Shown piece after piece: positions 18,832-27,438 of a stretch of DNA of 64,000 bases. Source of the DNA: Lachnospiraceae bacterium (GTDB lineage Bacteria > Bacillota > Clostridia > Lachnospirales > Lachnospiraceae). Below the pieces are notes generated by a model. The model made no database searches. It worked only from the letters and a program-made list of their open reading frames with translations, and was not told where the DNA came from. The translations under genes and the position numbers were made by a program. The stretch is taken from positions 1 through 64,000 of the forward strand of contig JAJQBC010000142.1 in NCBI GenBank assembly GCA_021203465.1, given 5' to 3'. Each line of letters opens with the position of its first letter. Position 1 is the stretch's first letter.

Positions 18832-20967
18832 ATGGGTGCTTTAACAGATTTAATCTACGGGGGTTCCAATGCGGTGGCCGGTTTGACAGAGGGTGCTGTG
18901 AATGACGCGATCGCAAAACACGGCGAGGATGCGAAGGTATCTTTTGGCGATACGGCGTATTTCCTTCCGACCATCTATGCGGCCACGGGCGTGAAGGTCG
19001 CAAAGCTCGGCGATCTGCCGGCCTGTGTGGGTGTGCTCAAGAGTCTGATCACCAATGAGGAAGACCTTGGCGCCGCTCTGAACGCGGGTCTTGCGACGGC
19101 GGTCGGCGCGGAGATTCTCGAGGCGCTGAAGTACGTGGAAAGTGAGAATCCCTATGCGGAGGACAGCGGCATAGGCTTCGTGCCCGATCCGATCATTCGT
19201 TCGCTCGGCGTCCCGCTTGTGACGGGCGATATCCCCGGCGTGGCGGTCATCCTTGGCAAGGCTGACAACGCGGCGGATGTGGCGAAGATTGTGAAGGATT
19301 ACCAGAGCAAGGGTATCATGTCCTTCCTGGTGGGCGATGTCATCGAGCAATGTATGGAGAGCGGCGTAAAGATCGGTCTTGAGTACCGTGTCATCCCGCT
19401 CGGCCATGACGTGACGGCTGTGATCCATGTTGTGACAGTTGCGATCCGTGCAGCGCTGATCTTCGGTAATGTGAAGCCGGGTGATCTGGCCGGACTTCTT
19501 GCTTATACGAAGGAGCGTGTGCCGGCCTATGTGAATACCTTCGGAGCGCTGGATGCGGTGACGGTATCCGCGGGCGCAGGCGCGATCGCGCTTGGCTTCC
19601 CGGTGATTACGGACATCGATCTCGGCGATTTGCAGATTGCGGGAGCGCTGGAGTCCGTGACCGACCATGACGCGACGGTGAAGAAGAGCCTTGAGCTTCG
19701 CAATATCAAGATTAAAGTAACAGAGATTCCGATTCCGGTGGCATTCGCCTCCACCTATGAGGGCGAGATTATCCGCCGCGGCGATATGCAGGTCGAGTTT
19801 GACGGTTCCAGAAAGGACTGCTTTGAGCTGGTCGTCACGAAAGACGCTTCCGAGATTGAAGATCATGAATTCAAGCTCATCGGACCGGATTTCGACGCGA
19901 TGGAAGAAGGCAGCAAGCAGAATATTGCTTACATTGTAAATGTTGCGGGTAAGAACATGCAGTCTGACTTTGAGCCGGTCTTCGAGCGTAAATTCCACAG
20001 CTATATCAACTGCGTGGAGGGTATCATGCATACCGGACAGCGTGACATGATCCGCGTCCGTATCAGCAAGGACACCTTTGCGGCTGGCTTCCGGGCAAAG
20101 GATCTGGCGGAGGTGCTGTACTGCAATGTTATGAACGAGTTCGACGCGGTTGTCGACAAGTGTTCCGTGACGATTGTGACCGATGCGGCAGAGTGCACGA
20201 AGCTGCGCCACGAGCTGGCGGTTCCGGCCTATGACGCGCGTGATGAGAGACTGACCTCCCTGACGGATGAGTCCGTGCCGGTCTACTACAGCTGCATTAT
20301 GTGTCAGGCATTCTCGCCGAGCCATGTGTGCGTGGTTACCCCGGAGCGTCTGGGACTTTGCGGCGCTGTGTCGTGGCTTGACGCGAAGGCAACGAACCAG
20401 CTCGATCCGGAAGGACCCTGCCAGGTTATCACCAAGGAGCGTGTCATCGATGAGAATCTCGGACGCTACGAGGACGTCGACGAGGCGGTGAATAAGTTCT
20501 CGCAGGGCGCTCTTGAGCATGTGACGCTCTACTCCATCATGGAAGACCCGATGACCTCCTGCGGCTGCTTCGAATGTATCTGTGGTATCGAGCCCTTCTC
20601 GAACGGCGTAATTATCGCGAACCGCGAGTACGCGGGCATGACGCCTCTGGGCATGACCTTCGCGGACCTGGCCGGTATGACCGGTGGCGGCGTGCAGACC
20701 CCGGGCTTCATGGGCCACGGCAAGCACTTCATCTCTTCCAAGAAGTTCATGAAGGCAGAGGGCGGCGTGGAGCGCATCGTCTGGATGCCGAAGGATCTGA
20801 AGGATCAGGTGAGCGAGCGCCTGAACGAGACTGCGAAGGAACTTTACGGCATTGACAATTTCTACGATATGATCGGCGACGAGACCATCGCGACCGAGCC
20901 CGAAGCGCTGCTCGAGTACCTGACCGAGAAAGGACATCCCGCGCTGGGGTTGGAGCCGATGATGTAA
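18832..20967 (+). CDS. acsB: CO-methylating acetyl-CoA synthase, copy 2
   Basis: Same A-cluster motifs as copy 1; C-terminal ~400 aa nearly identical to copy 1, N-terminal ~300 aa divergent. Confidence 0.95.
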   Translation: MGALTDLIYGGSNAVAGLTEGAVNDAIAKHGEDAKVSFGDTAYFLPTIYAATGVKVAKLGDLPACVGVLKSLITNEEDLGAALNAGLATAVGAEILEALKYVESENPYAEDSGIGFVPDPIIRSLGVPLVTGDIPGVAVILGKADNAADVAKIVKDYQSKGIMSFLVGDVIEQCMESGVKIGLEYRVIPLGHDVTAVIHVVTVAIRAALIFGNVKPGDLAGLLAYTKERVPAYVNTFGALDAVTVSAGAGAIALGFPVITDIDLGDLQIAGALESVTDHDATVKKSLELRNIKIKVTEIPIPVAFASTYEGEIIRRGDMQVEFDGSRKDCFELVVTKDASEIEDHEFKLIGPDFDAMEEGSKQNIAYIVNVAGKNMQSDFEPVFERKFHSYINCVEGIMHTGQRDMIRVRISKDTFAAGFRAKDLAEVLYCNVMNEFDAVVDKCSVTIVTDAAECTKLRHELAVPAYDARDERLTSLTDESVPVYYSCIMCQAFSPSHVCVVTPERLGLCGAVSWLDAKATNQLDPEGPCQVITKERVIDENLGRYEDVDEAVNKFSQGALEHVTLYSIMEDPMTSCGCFECICGIEPFSNGVIIANREYAGMTPLGMTFADLAGMTGGGVQTPGFMGHGKHFISSKKFMKAEGGVERIVWMPKDLKDQVSERLNETAKELYGIDNFYDMIGDETIATEPEALLEYLTEKGHPALGLEPMM

Positions 20968-21023
20968 CAGCGAGGAAGGAAAACAAGCGCGACCGAAGGG
21001 AGCATTTGTTTTCACCCGAGCTG

Positions 21024-21090
21024 TTAGCGACAGAATCTTTTAGCAGCGTCAGCTGCGGCAGACGTGCGAAGCACGGCTGGATTCTGGAGC
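21024..21090 (+). repeat. Long-form structured repeat downstream of acsB copy 2 (copy B)
   Basis: TTAGCGACAGAATCTTTTAGCAGC-GTCA-GCTGCGGCAGACGTGC-GAA-GCACGGCTGGATTCTGGAGC. Confidence 0.8.
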
Positions 21091-21171
21091 TTTCTTCGGA
21101 AGGAAAGCAAGCGCGACCGAAGGTCGCCCTAAAGGACTAGCTCCGCGTCGCATTTACTTTCACCCGACCGA

Positions 21172-21240
21172 TCAGCGACAGAATCTTTTAGTAGCGTCAG
21201 CTGCGGCAGACGTGCGAAAGCACGGCTGGATTCTGGAGCC
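21172..21240 (+). repeat. Long-form structured repeat downstream of acsB copy 2 (copy C)
   Basis: TCAGCGACAGAATCTTTTAGTAGC-GTCA-GCTGCGGCAGACGTGC-GAAA-GCACGGCTGGATTCTGGAGCC. Confidence 0.8.
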
Positions 21241-21269
21241 TTTGAACTTATTCACACCTGGACATTCTT

Positions 21270-21307
21270 GCCCGCCGGTCGTAACGGCCGGCGGGCAAAT
21301 CTTTTTT
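21270..21307 (+). terminator. Rho-independent terminator upstream of the RACo-like gene
   Basis: GCCCGCCGG-TCGTAACGG-CCGGCGGGC AAATCTTTTTT. Confidence 0.8.
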
Positions 21308-21324
21308 AACGGAGACAGAATATT

Positions 21325-23256
21325 ATGCCCAATGTAACATTTCGATACGAAGACGGCGCTGCGACGACCGTCGCGGTGACAACCGGAGAGAACCTGTTGG
21401 AGGTGGCGCGCAAAGCGAATGTAGCCATTGATGCACCTTGTTCAGGCAACGGGTCCTGCGGGAAATGCAGAGTAAAATATATCAGTGGCGATTTAAAGAC
21501 AGAGCAGACAAGACATATTTCCGACGAGGATTTCAGGGAGGGCGTTCGCCTGGCCTGCGCCAGCACCATCGAGGGAGATGTGGAGATCCTGGTGCCGGAC
21601 ATTGTGTCCGCCTACAAGAGCCGCATGAAGGTGGCAGATTTAAGCTCGAAGGAAGAGGTTGCCATCTTTGAGCAGGCGAAACAGGACGTGGCGGATGCCG
21701 GTATTCCCTTTGAAAATAATTTTCAGGTCGTGGAGCTGACGATGGAGGAACCGACGCTCGACGACACTATGCCCGACAACGAGCGGTTGATCCGTGCTAT
21801 TCAGGACGCGATGGGCGCGGGAAAAGTAAAACTGACCTATCAGGTCTTAAAGAAGCTGGCGGACGCGCTGCGCGACAACGCTTTCCGTGTGAATGCCGTG
21901 CTGAAAAAGGGCGCTCACGGCGTGCTGGTCTATGATGTGCTGCCGCCGGATGACGACCGGCTCTTCGGCCTTGCGGTGGATATCGGTACGACGACCGTGT
22001 CAGCGGTCATCCTGAATCTGAAGGACGGCAGCCTTGCAGCAAAGGCTTCCTCCGGTAACGGACAGATTCGCTTCGGCGCGGACGTGATCAACCGGATCAT
22101 CGAGTCCCGGAAGCCGGGCGGTAGCGCGAAGCTGCAGCGGGCTATCGTTGAGGAGACGATCAATCCGATGATTCACAATATGTGCCACAGCGCCGGCATT
22201 CATGGCAGTCATATTTACCATATGTGTATCGCGGGCAACAGCACGATGAACCATCTGCTGATGGGTGTCAACGCGGATCCGCTGCGCATGGAACCCTACA
22301 TTCCGACCTTCTTTGAGACGGACAATGTGGATGCCTACGACCTCGGCCTGCACGTGCATCCGGATGCACGGGTCATTATCTCGCCGAATATCGGCAGCTA
22401 TGTGGGCGGCGATATCACAGCAGGTACGCTGGTCAGCATGATCTGGAACAAGCCGGAGTTTAACCTCTTCATCGACCTCGGTACGAACGGCGAGATTGTG
22501 TTCGGCAATTCGGACTTCATGATGAGCTGTGCCTGCTCTGCGGGACCGGCTTTCGAGGGCGGCGACATCAGCTGCGGCATGCGCGCGACGGACGGTGCGA
22601 TCGAAGCCTGCATGATTGATGCGCATACGATGGAGCCGACGCTCACGATTGTCGGCGACGAGGGACAGAAGCCGGTCGGCCTCTGCGGCTCCGGCATTAT
22701 CGATGTGATTGCGGAACTGTTCCGCTGTGGCATCATCAGCCCGAAGGGCAAGTTCATTCGTGAGGGTGAGAGAGTGCGGCATGACGCCTACGGCGTCGGC
22801 AGCTATGTGCTTGCGTTTAAAGAGGACGCGGCGGGCCACAAGGACGTGGAGATCAACGAGGTTGATATCGACAACTTTATCCGTGCGAAGGGTGCGATCT
22901 TCTCGGCGGTCTGCACGATGCTGCGCTCGCTGGACTTTGACGTGTCGATGATCGAGAATGTATATGTCGCGGGCGGCATCGGCAGCGGCATCAATATGCG
23001 CAATGCTGTGGTGATCGGCATGTTCCCGGATATTGAACTTGATAAGTTCCATTATATCGGCAATTCCTCGCTGACCGGCGCCTACTGCATGACGCTCTCG
23101 GACGCGGCGGAAGAGAAGGTGCATGAGCTCTCTCACAATATGACCTACATGGAGCTCAGTACGGAGCCGGGCTACATGGATGAGTTTGTGGCGGCCTGCT
23201 TCCTTCCGCATACCGATACTTCGCTCTTCCCGAGCGTAAAACAGGAGGAAATCTGA
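21325..23256 (+). CDS. RACo-like ASKHA-domain protein with N-terminal 2Fe-2S ferredoxin domain (reductive activator of corrinoid protein)
   Basis: APCSGNGSCGKCRVKY 2Fe-2S motif; GLAVDIGTTTVSAVILNLKDG, CIAGNSTMNHLLMG, LFIDLGTNGEIVFGN. Confidence 0.92.
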   Translation: MPNVTFRYEDGAATTVAVTTGENLLEVARKANVAIDAPCSGNGSCGKCRVKYISGDLKTEQTRHISDEDFREGVRLACASTIEGDVEILVPDIVSAYKSRMKVADLSSKEEVAIFEQAKQDVADAGIPFENNFQVVELTMEEPTLDDTMPDNERLIRAIQDAMGAGKVKLTYQVLKKLADALRDNAFRVNAVLKKGAHGVLVYDVLPPDDDRLFGLAVDIGTTTVSAVILNLKDGSLAAKASSGNGQIRFGADVINRIIESRKPGGSAKLQRAIVEETINPMIHNMCHSAGIHGSHIYHMCIAGNSTMNHLLMGVNADPLRMEPYIPTFFETDNVDAYDLGLHVHPDARVIISPNIGSYVGGDITAGTLVSMIWNKPEFNLFIDLGTNGEIVFGNSDFMMSCACSAGPAFEGGDISCGMRATDGAIEACMIDAHTMEPTLTIVGDEGQKPVGLCGSGIIDVIAELFRCGIISPKGKFIREGERVRHDAYGVGSYVLAFKEDAAGHKDVEINEVDIDNFIRAKGAIFSAVCTMLRSLDFDVSMIENVYVAGGIGSGINMRNAVVIGMFPDIELDKFHYIGNSSLTGAYCMTLSDAAEEKVHELSHNMTYMELSTEPGYMDEFVAACFLPHTDTSLFPSVKQEEI

Positions 23257-23258
23257 TT

Positions 23259-23894
23259 TTGGAGATCGAAAATCACAAAGAAGAAGTGCCTTTCGAGCAT
23301 TATCTGGAAAAATATGGTTCGCTCGACCCGCACGAAGCTGCAGGGAGATTGAACATTGTGTATGATGATTCGAAGGGTAAGTTCCATTTTCGATTTATGG
23401 GATATGCCTATGAGGCGGCCTGGCCGGAGTTCGAGATCACGTCTCCTGACGTGGGGGCCGGTGATCTGCTGATGACAAGTCTCCCGGCGAAGACCTTTAT
23501 TCTGCGTTACCTTCTGGAAGGGCAGTATGTCCGTTCCAGCGGACGCTTCATGACTTTCCGGGAGGTGCCGGTCTACGGTGAGCTGTACAACAAGCCCTTC
23601 GACGGCCGCTGCATCAAGCGCCTGACCTATGGCTTCGGCTATAAGCTGCCGGTTTTTTCAGCGGCGATGGAACGGATTCCCGGCGCAGAGCGGATCAAGA
23701 TGGGCGACGTTGCCTATGAATTTGAGCTGATCGATGGTTACCGGATGCGCTTCATCTTCTGGGAAGGGGACGATGAGTTCCCGCCCTCGGCGCAGATTCT
23801 CTACAGCGACAATTTCCAGTTCGGTTTTCATGCTGAGGATATGGTTGTTGCCGGTGATCTGTCCATTACAACGCTGAAGAAGCTCAGCGCATAG
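23259..23894 (+). CDS. DUF3786-type protein, uncharacterised
   Basis: 211 aa, tightly linked to the RACo-like gene; family assignment from recollection of acetogen clusters. Confidence 0.65.
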   Translation: MEIENHKEEVPFEHYLEKYGSLDPHEAAGRLNIVYDDSKGKFHFRFMGYAYEAAWPEFEITSPDVGAGDLLMTSLPAKTFILRYLLEGQYVRSSGRFMTFREVPVYGELYNKPFDGRCIKRLTYGFGYKLPVFSAAMERIPGAERIKMGDVAYEFELIDGYRMRFIFWEGDDEFPPSAQILYSDNFQFGFHAEDMVVAGDLSITTLKKLSA

Positions 23895-24054
23895 CCCCCG
23901 GAATCCTACAAAGTGTATGATGTGAAATATTTATCAAAGTCGTATACTGCGAGAGGAAGCAGGGGAAATACATTCCTTTGTTAAAAAGAAAACAATACGC
24001 AGACGCGCGGCCTTCCGCGGATACCCTGTCCGTGGATGAGAAAGGAGAAAAACG

Positions 24055-25743
24055 ATGGGATTCAAGAGTGACATTGAGATTGCACAGGAATGCGAGATGA
24101 AGCCGATTACCGAGATCGCTGCTGCGGCCGGCATCGACGACAAGTATCTGGAGCAGTACGGAAAGTACAAGGCGAAGATCGATTACAATCTGTTGAAGGA
24201 TACAGATGCGGAGAACGGCAAGCTGATTCTCGTGACCGCGATCAATCCGACTCCGGCGGGCGAGGGCAAGACGACGACCTCCGTTGGTCTCGCGGACGGC
24301 CTGAAGAAGATCGGCAAGAATGTTATGGTAGCGCTGCGTGAGCCGTCCCTTGGACCGGTCTTCGGCGTGAAGGGCGGAGCAGCCGGCGGCGGATATGCGC
24401 AGGTTGTCCCGATGGAGGACATCAACCTTCATTTCACCGGCGACTTCCACGCGATCGGCGCGGCGAACAACCTGCTCGCGGCCATGATTGACAACCATAT
24501 TTTCCAGGGCAACGCGCTGAACATTGATCCGTGGAAGATCACCTGGAGAAGATGCGTGGATATGAACGACCGTCAGCTCCGCAATGTCGTGGATGGTCTT
24601 GGCGGCAGGACGAACGGCACGCCGAGAGAGGATGGCTATGATATCACTGTGGCATCCGAGATTATGGCGGTACTCTGCCTGACGAGCGATATCAATGATC
24701 TGAAGGCGAGACTTTCCAGAATCATCATTGGTTATACATATGGAAAGCCCTCAGAGCAGAAGCCCGTTACCGCTGGCGATCTGAATGCGCAGGGTGCGAT
24801 GGCCGCCCTTCTGAAGGATGCTCTGAAGCCGAATCTGGTACAGACGCTCGAGGGAACCCCGGCGATCGTGCACGGCGGATCTTTCGCGAACATCGCGCAT
24901 GGCTGCAACTCTGTGACCGCGACCAAGATGTGCCTGAAGCTGGCGGATTACACGGTAACCGAGGCGGGCTTTGGTGCTGATCTTGGTGCTGAGAAGTTCC
25001 TCGACATCAAGTGCCGTATGGCGGGGCTCAAGCCGAACGCGGTTGTCATCGTGGCAACAGTTCGCGCTTTGAAGTACAACGGCGGCGTGCCGAAGGCAGA
25101 GCTGAACGGAGAGAATCTCGAGGCTCTCGAGAAGGGTCTTCCGAACCTTCTGAAACATGTGAGCAACATCACGAATGTCTACAAGCTTCCGTGTGTGGTC
25201 GCGATCAACGAGTTCCCGACCGACACGCAGGCGGAGATTGAGCTTGTCGAGAAGAAGTGCAAGGAGCTCGGCGTCAATGTCGTCCTGTCTCAGGTATGGG
25301 CGAAAGGCGGAGAGGGCGGCGTAGTGCTGGCCGAGGAGATCGTGCGTCTCTGCGAGCAGCCGAACGACAGCTTCAGCTTCTCCTATGAGCTCGAGGGCAG
25401 CATCGAGGAGAAACTGGATCAGATCGTCAAGAAGATCTATGGTGGCAAGGGCGTGGTCCTGACCGCGAACGCGAAGAAGCAGGCGAAGCAGCTCGAGGAT
25501 CTCGGCTTTGGCAACTGCCCGATCTGCGTGGCGAAGACGCAGTACAGCCTGACCGACGACGAGAAGAAGCTCGGCGCTCCGACCGATTTCGAGGTCACCG
25601 TGCGCAATCTGAAGGTCTCCGCGGGCGCAGGCTTCATCGTGGCGCTGACCGGCGAGATCATGACGATGCCGGGTCTGCCGAAGGTACCGGCGGCGGAGAA
25701 GATCGACGTCGACGAGAACGGAAAGATCACCGGGCTGTTCTAA
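24055..25743 (+). CDS. fhs: Formate--tetrahydrofolate ligase
   Basis: [54 protein letters not shown]. Confidence 0.97.
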   Translation: MGFKSDIEIAQECEMKPITEIAAAAGIDDKYLEQYGKYKAKIDYNLLKDTDAENGKLILVTAINPTPAGEGKTTTSVGLADGLKKIGKNVMVALREPSLGPVFGVKGGAAGGGYAQVVPMEDINLHFTGDFHAIGAANNLLAAMIDNHIFQGNALNIDPWKITWRRCVDMNDRQLRNVVDGLGGRTNGTPREDGYDITVASEIMAVLCLTSDINDLKARLSRIIIGYTYGKPSEQKPVTAGDLNAQGAMAALLKDALKPNLVQTLEGTPAIVHGGSFANIAHGCNSVTATKMCLKLADYTVTEAGFGADLGAEKFLDIKCRMAGLKPNAVVIVATVRALKYNGGVPKAELNGENLEALEKGLPNLLKHVSNITNVYKLPCVVAINEFPTDTQAEIELVEKKCKELGVNVVLSQVWAKGGEGGVVLAEEIVRLCEQPNDSFSFSYELEGSIEEKLDQIVKKIYGGKGVVLTANAKKQAKQLEDLGFGNCPICVAKTQYSLTDDEKKLGAPTDFEVTVRNLKVSAGAGFIVALTGEIMTMPGLPKVPAAEKIDVDENGKITGLF

Positions 25744-25937
25744 GGCGGATAACAGAAAAAATGTTGGTGCTGCATGTTTGTAAGAATGTCGCACCATTGG
25801 CGAAGGCAGGGGGCGGAATAAGCTCCCTGCCTAAATCCATGTATATGACAGTGCCAGGATTTCGAGAGTGCAAAGCGCGAATAAGTGAGGTAGGAAATCT
25901 GTGGTAACGTATAACATGACTGCATATGGAGGAAATT

Positions 25938-26567
25938 ATGGGATTTACGACAAATACCTGTGAGGAATTTGTGGATGTGCTGGCGTCGAAGGCGCCGGTA
26001 CCTGGCGGTGGCGGCGCATCGGCGCTCGTCGGCGCGATCGGCATGGCGCTCGGCAACATGGTCGGCAGCCTGACCGTCGGAAAGAAAAAGTATGCGGATG
26101 TCGAGGCCGACATCATCGCGCTGAAGGAGAAGGCGACCGCGCTGCAGGCGGATTTCCTGCGCCTGGTGGAGGCTGACGCGCAGGCTTTCGAGCCGCTCGC
26201 AAAGGCTTACGGCATGCCGCGCGAGACCGAGGAAGAGAAGGCCGAGAAGGCGCGCGTGATGGCGATTGTATTGAAGGACGCCTGCGCGGTGCCGATGGAG
26301 ATCATGGAGAAGTGCTGCGAGGCGATCGACGTGATTGAAGAGTTTGCGGCGAAGGGCTCGGCGCTGGCGATTTCCGATGCGGGCGTCGGTGCGACATTCT
26401 GCAAGGCGGCGCTTCTGGGGGCGTCCCTTAATGTCTATATCAATACGAAGTCGATGGCGGATAAGGAATATGCGGCATCGCTCAACGAGAAAGCGGATAA
26501 AATGATCGCGGATTACAGCAAAAAGGCGGACGAGATCTTCGCGGCTGTGAACGCGAGACTGAGATAG
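25938..26567 (+). CDS. fchA: Cyclodeaminase/cyclohydrolase family protein, methenyl-THF cyclohydrolase
   Basis: LASKAPVPGGGGASALVGAIGMALGNMVGSLTVGKKKY; located between fhs and folD. Confidence 0.92.
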   Translation: MGFTTNTCEEFVDVLASKAPVPGGGGASALVGAIGMALGNMVGSLTVGKKKYADVEADIIALKEKATALQADFLRLVEADAQAFEPLAKAYGMPRETEEEKAEKARVMAIVLKDACAVPMEIMEKCCEAIDVIEEFAAKGSALAISDAGVGATFCKAALLGASLNVYINTKSMADKEYAASLNEKADKMIADYSKKADEIFAAVNARLR

Positions 26568-26583
26568 GAGGAGCGAAGATAAG

Positions 26584-27435
26584 ATGGCGAAGCAATTACT
26601 GGGAAAAGAAGTGACGGCGGCTCTGAATGAGCGGATCAAGGCCGATGTGGCCACGTTGAAGGAGAAAGGCGTAAATCCGACGCTCGGCATCATCCATGTG
26701 GGCGAGAGGCCGGACGATCTGTCCTACGAGAGAGGCGCGACGAAGCGCTGCGAGACGCTCGGCGTGGAGTATAAGAAATACCTGCTTCCGGCGGATGTCA
26801 GTCAGGAGGAGCTCCTGAAAGTGATCGATGAGGTGAACAAGGACGATGGCATCCACGGTGTGCTGATGTTCCGCCCGCTGCCGAAGCACATCAATCAGGC
26901 GGTGGTCGAGAACGCGCTCTGCCCGGATAAGGATGTGGACTGCCAGACAGACGCTTCCCTTGGCGGCGTCTTCACGGGCAAGCAGGTCGGTTTCCCGCCC
27001 TGCACACCGCAGGCCTGTATGGAGATCCTCGACCACTATGGCATTGACTGCACGGGCAAGAAGGCGGTCGTCATCGGCCGTTCGCTGGTCGTCGGCAAGC
27101 CGGCCGCGCAGATGCTGATCAAGAAGAACGCGACGGTTACGACCTGCCATACGAGGACGGTTGACATGCCGTCTGTGACGCGGGAGGCGGAGATTCTGAT
27201 TGTGGCCGCGGGCCGCGCGGGCGTCGTGGGAGCGGACTACGTCTCCCCGGGACAGATTGTTATTGACGTCGGCATCAATGTGAATGCAGAAGGCAAGCTC
27301 TGCGGCGATGTCGATTACGCGGCGGTGGAGCCGATCGTTGACGCGATCACGCCGGTGCCGGGCGGAGTCGGCAGCGTGACGACCTCCGTACTGGTCGGCC
27401 ACGTCGTGGAAGCTGCCAAGAGAAAGTTTGCGTAA
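26584..27435 (+). CDS. folD: Bifunctional methylene-THF dehydrogenase/cyclohydrolase
   Basis: GRSLVVGKPAAQMLIKKNATVTTCHTRT, DAITPVPGGVGSVTTSVL. Confidence 0.97.
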   Translation: MAKQLLGKEVTAALNERIKADVATLKEKGVNPTLGIIHVGERPDDLSYERGATKRCETLGVEYKKYLLPADVSQEELLKVIDEVNKDDGIHGVLMFRPLPKHINQAVVENALCPDKDVDCQTDASLGGVFTGKQVGFPPCTPQACMEILDHYGIDCTGKKAVVIGRSLVVGKPAAQMLIKKNATVTTCHTRTVDMPSVTREAEILIVAAGRAGVVGADYVSPGQIVIDVGINVNAEGKLCGDVDYAAVEPIVDAITPVPGGVGSVTTSVLVGHVVEAAKRKFA

Positions 27436-27438
27436 TCT

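Noticed and set aside
13075-21015. Very long minus-strand ORFs opposite both acsB copies (700 aa at 13075-15177, 721 aa at 18850-21015)
   Set aside because: Low-complexity Arg/His/Leu-rich translations typical of the antisense frame of GC-rich genes; they resemble each other only because the acsB genes do. No SD or domain support.
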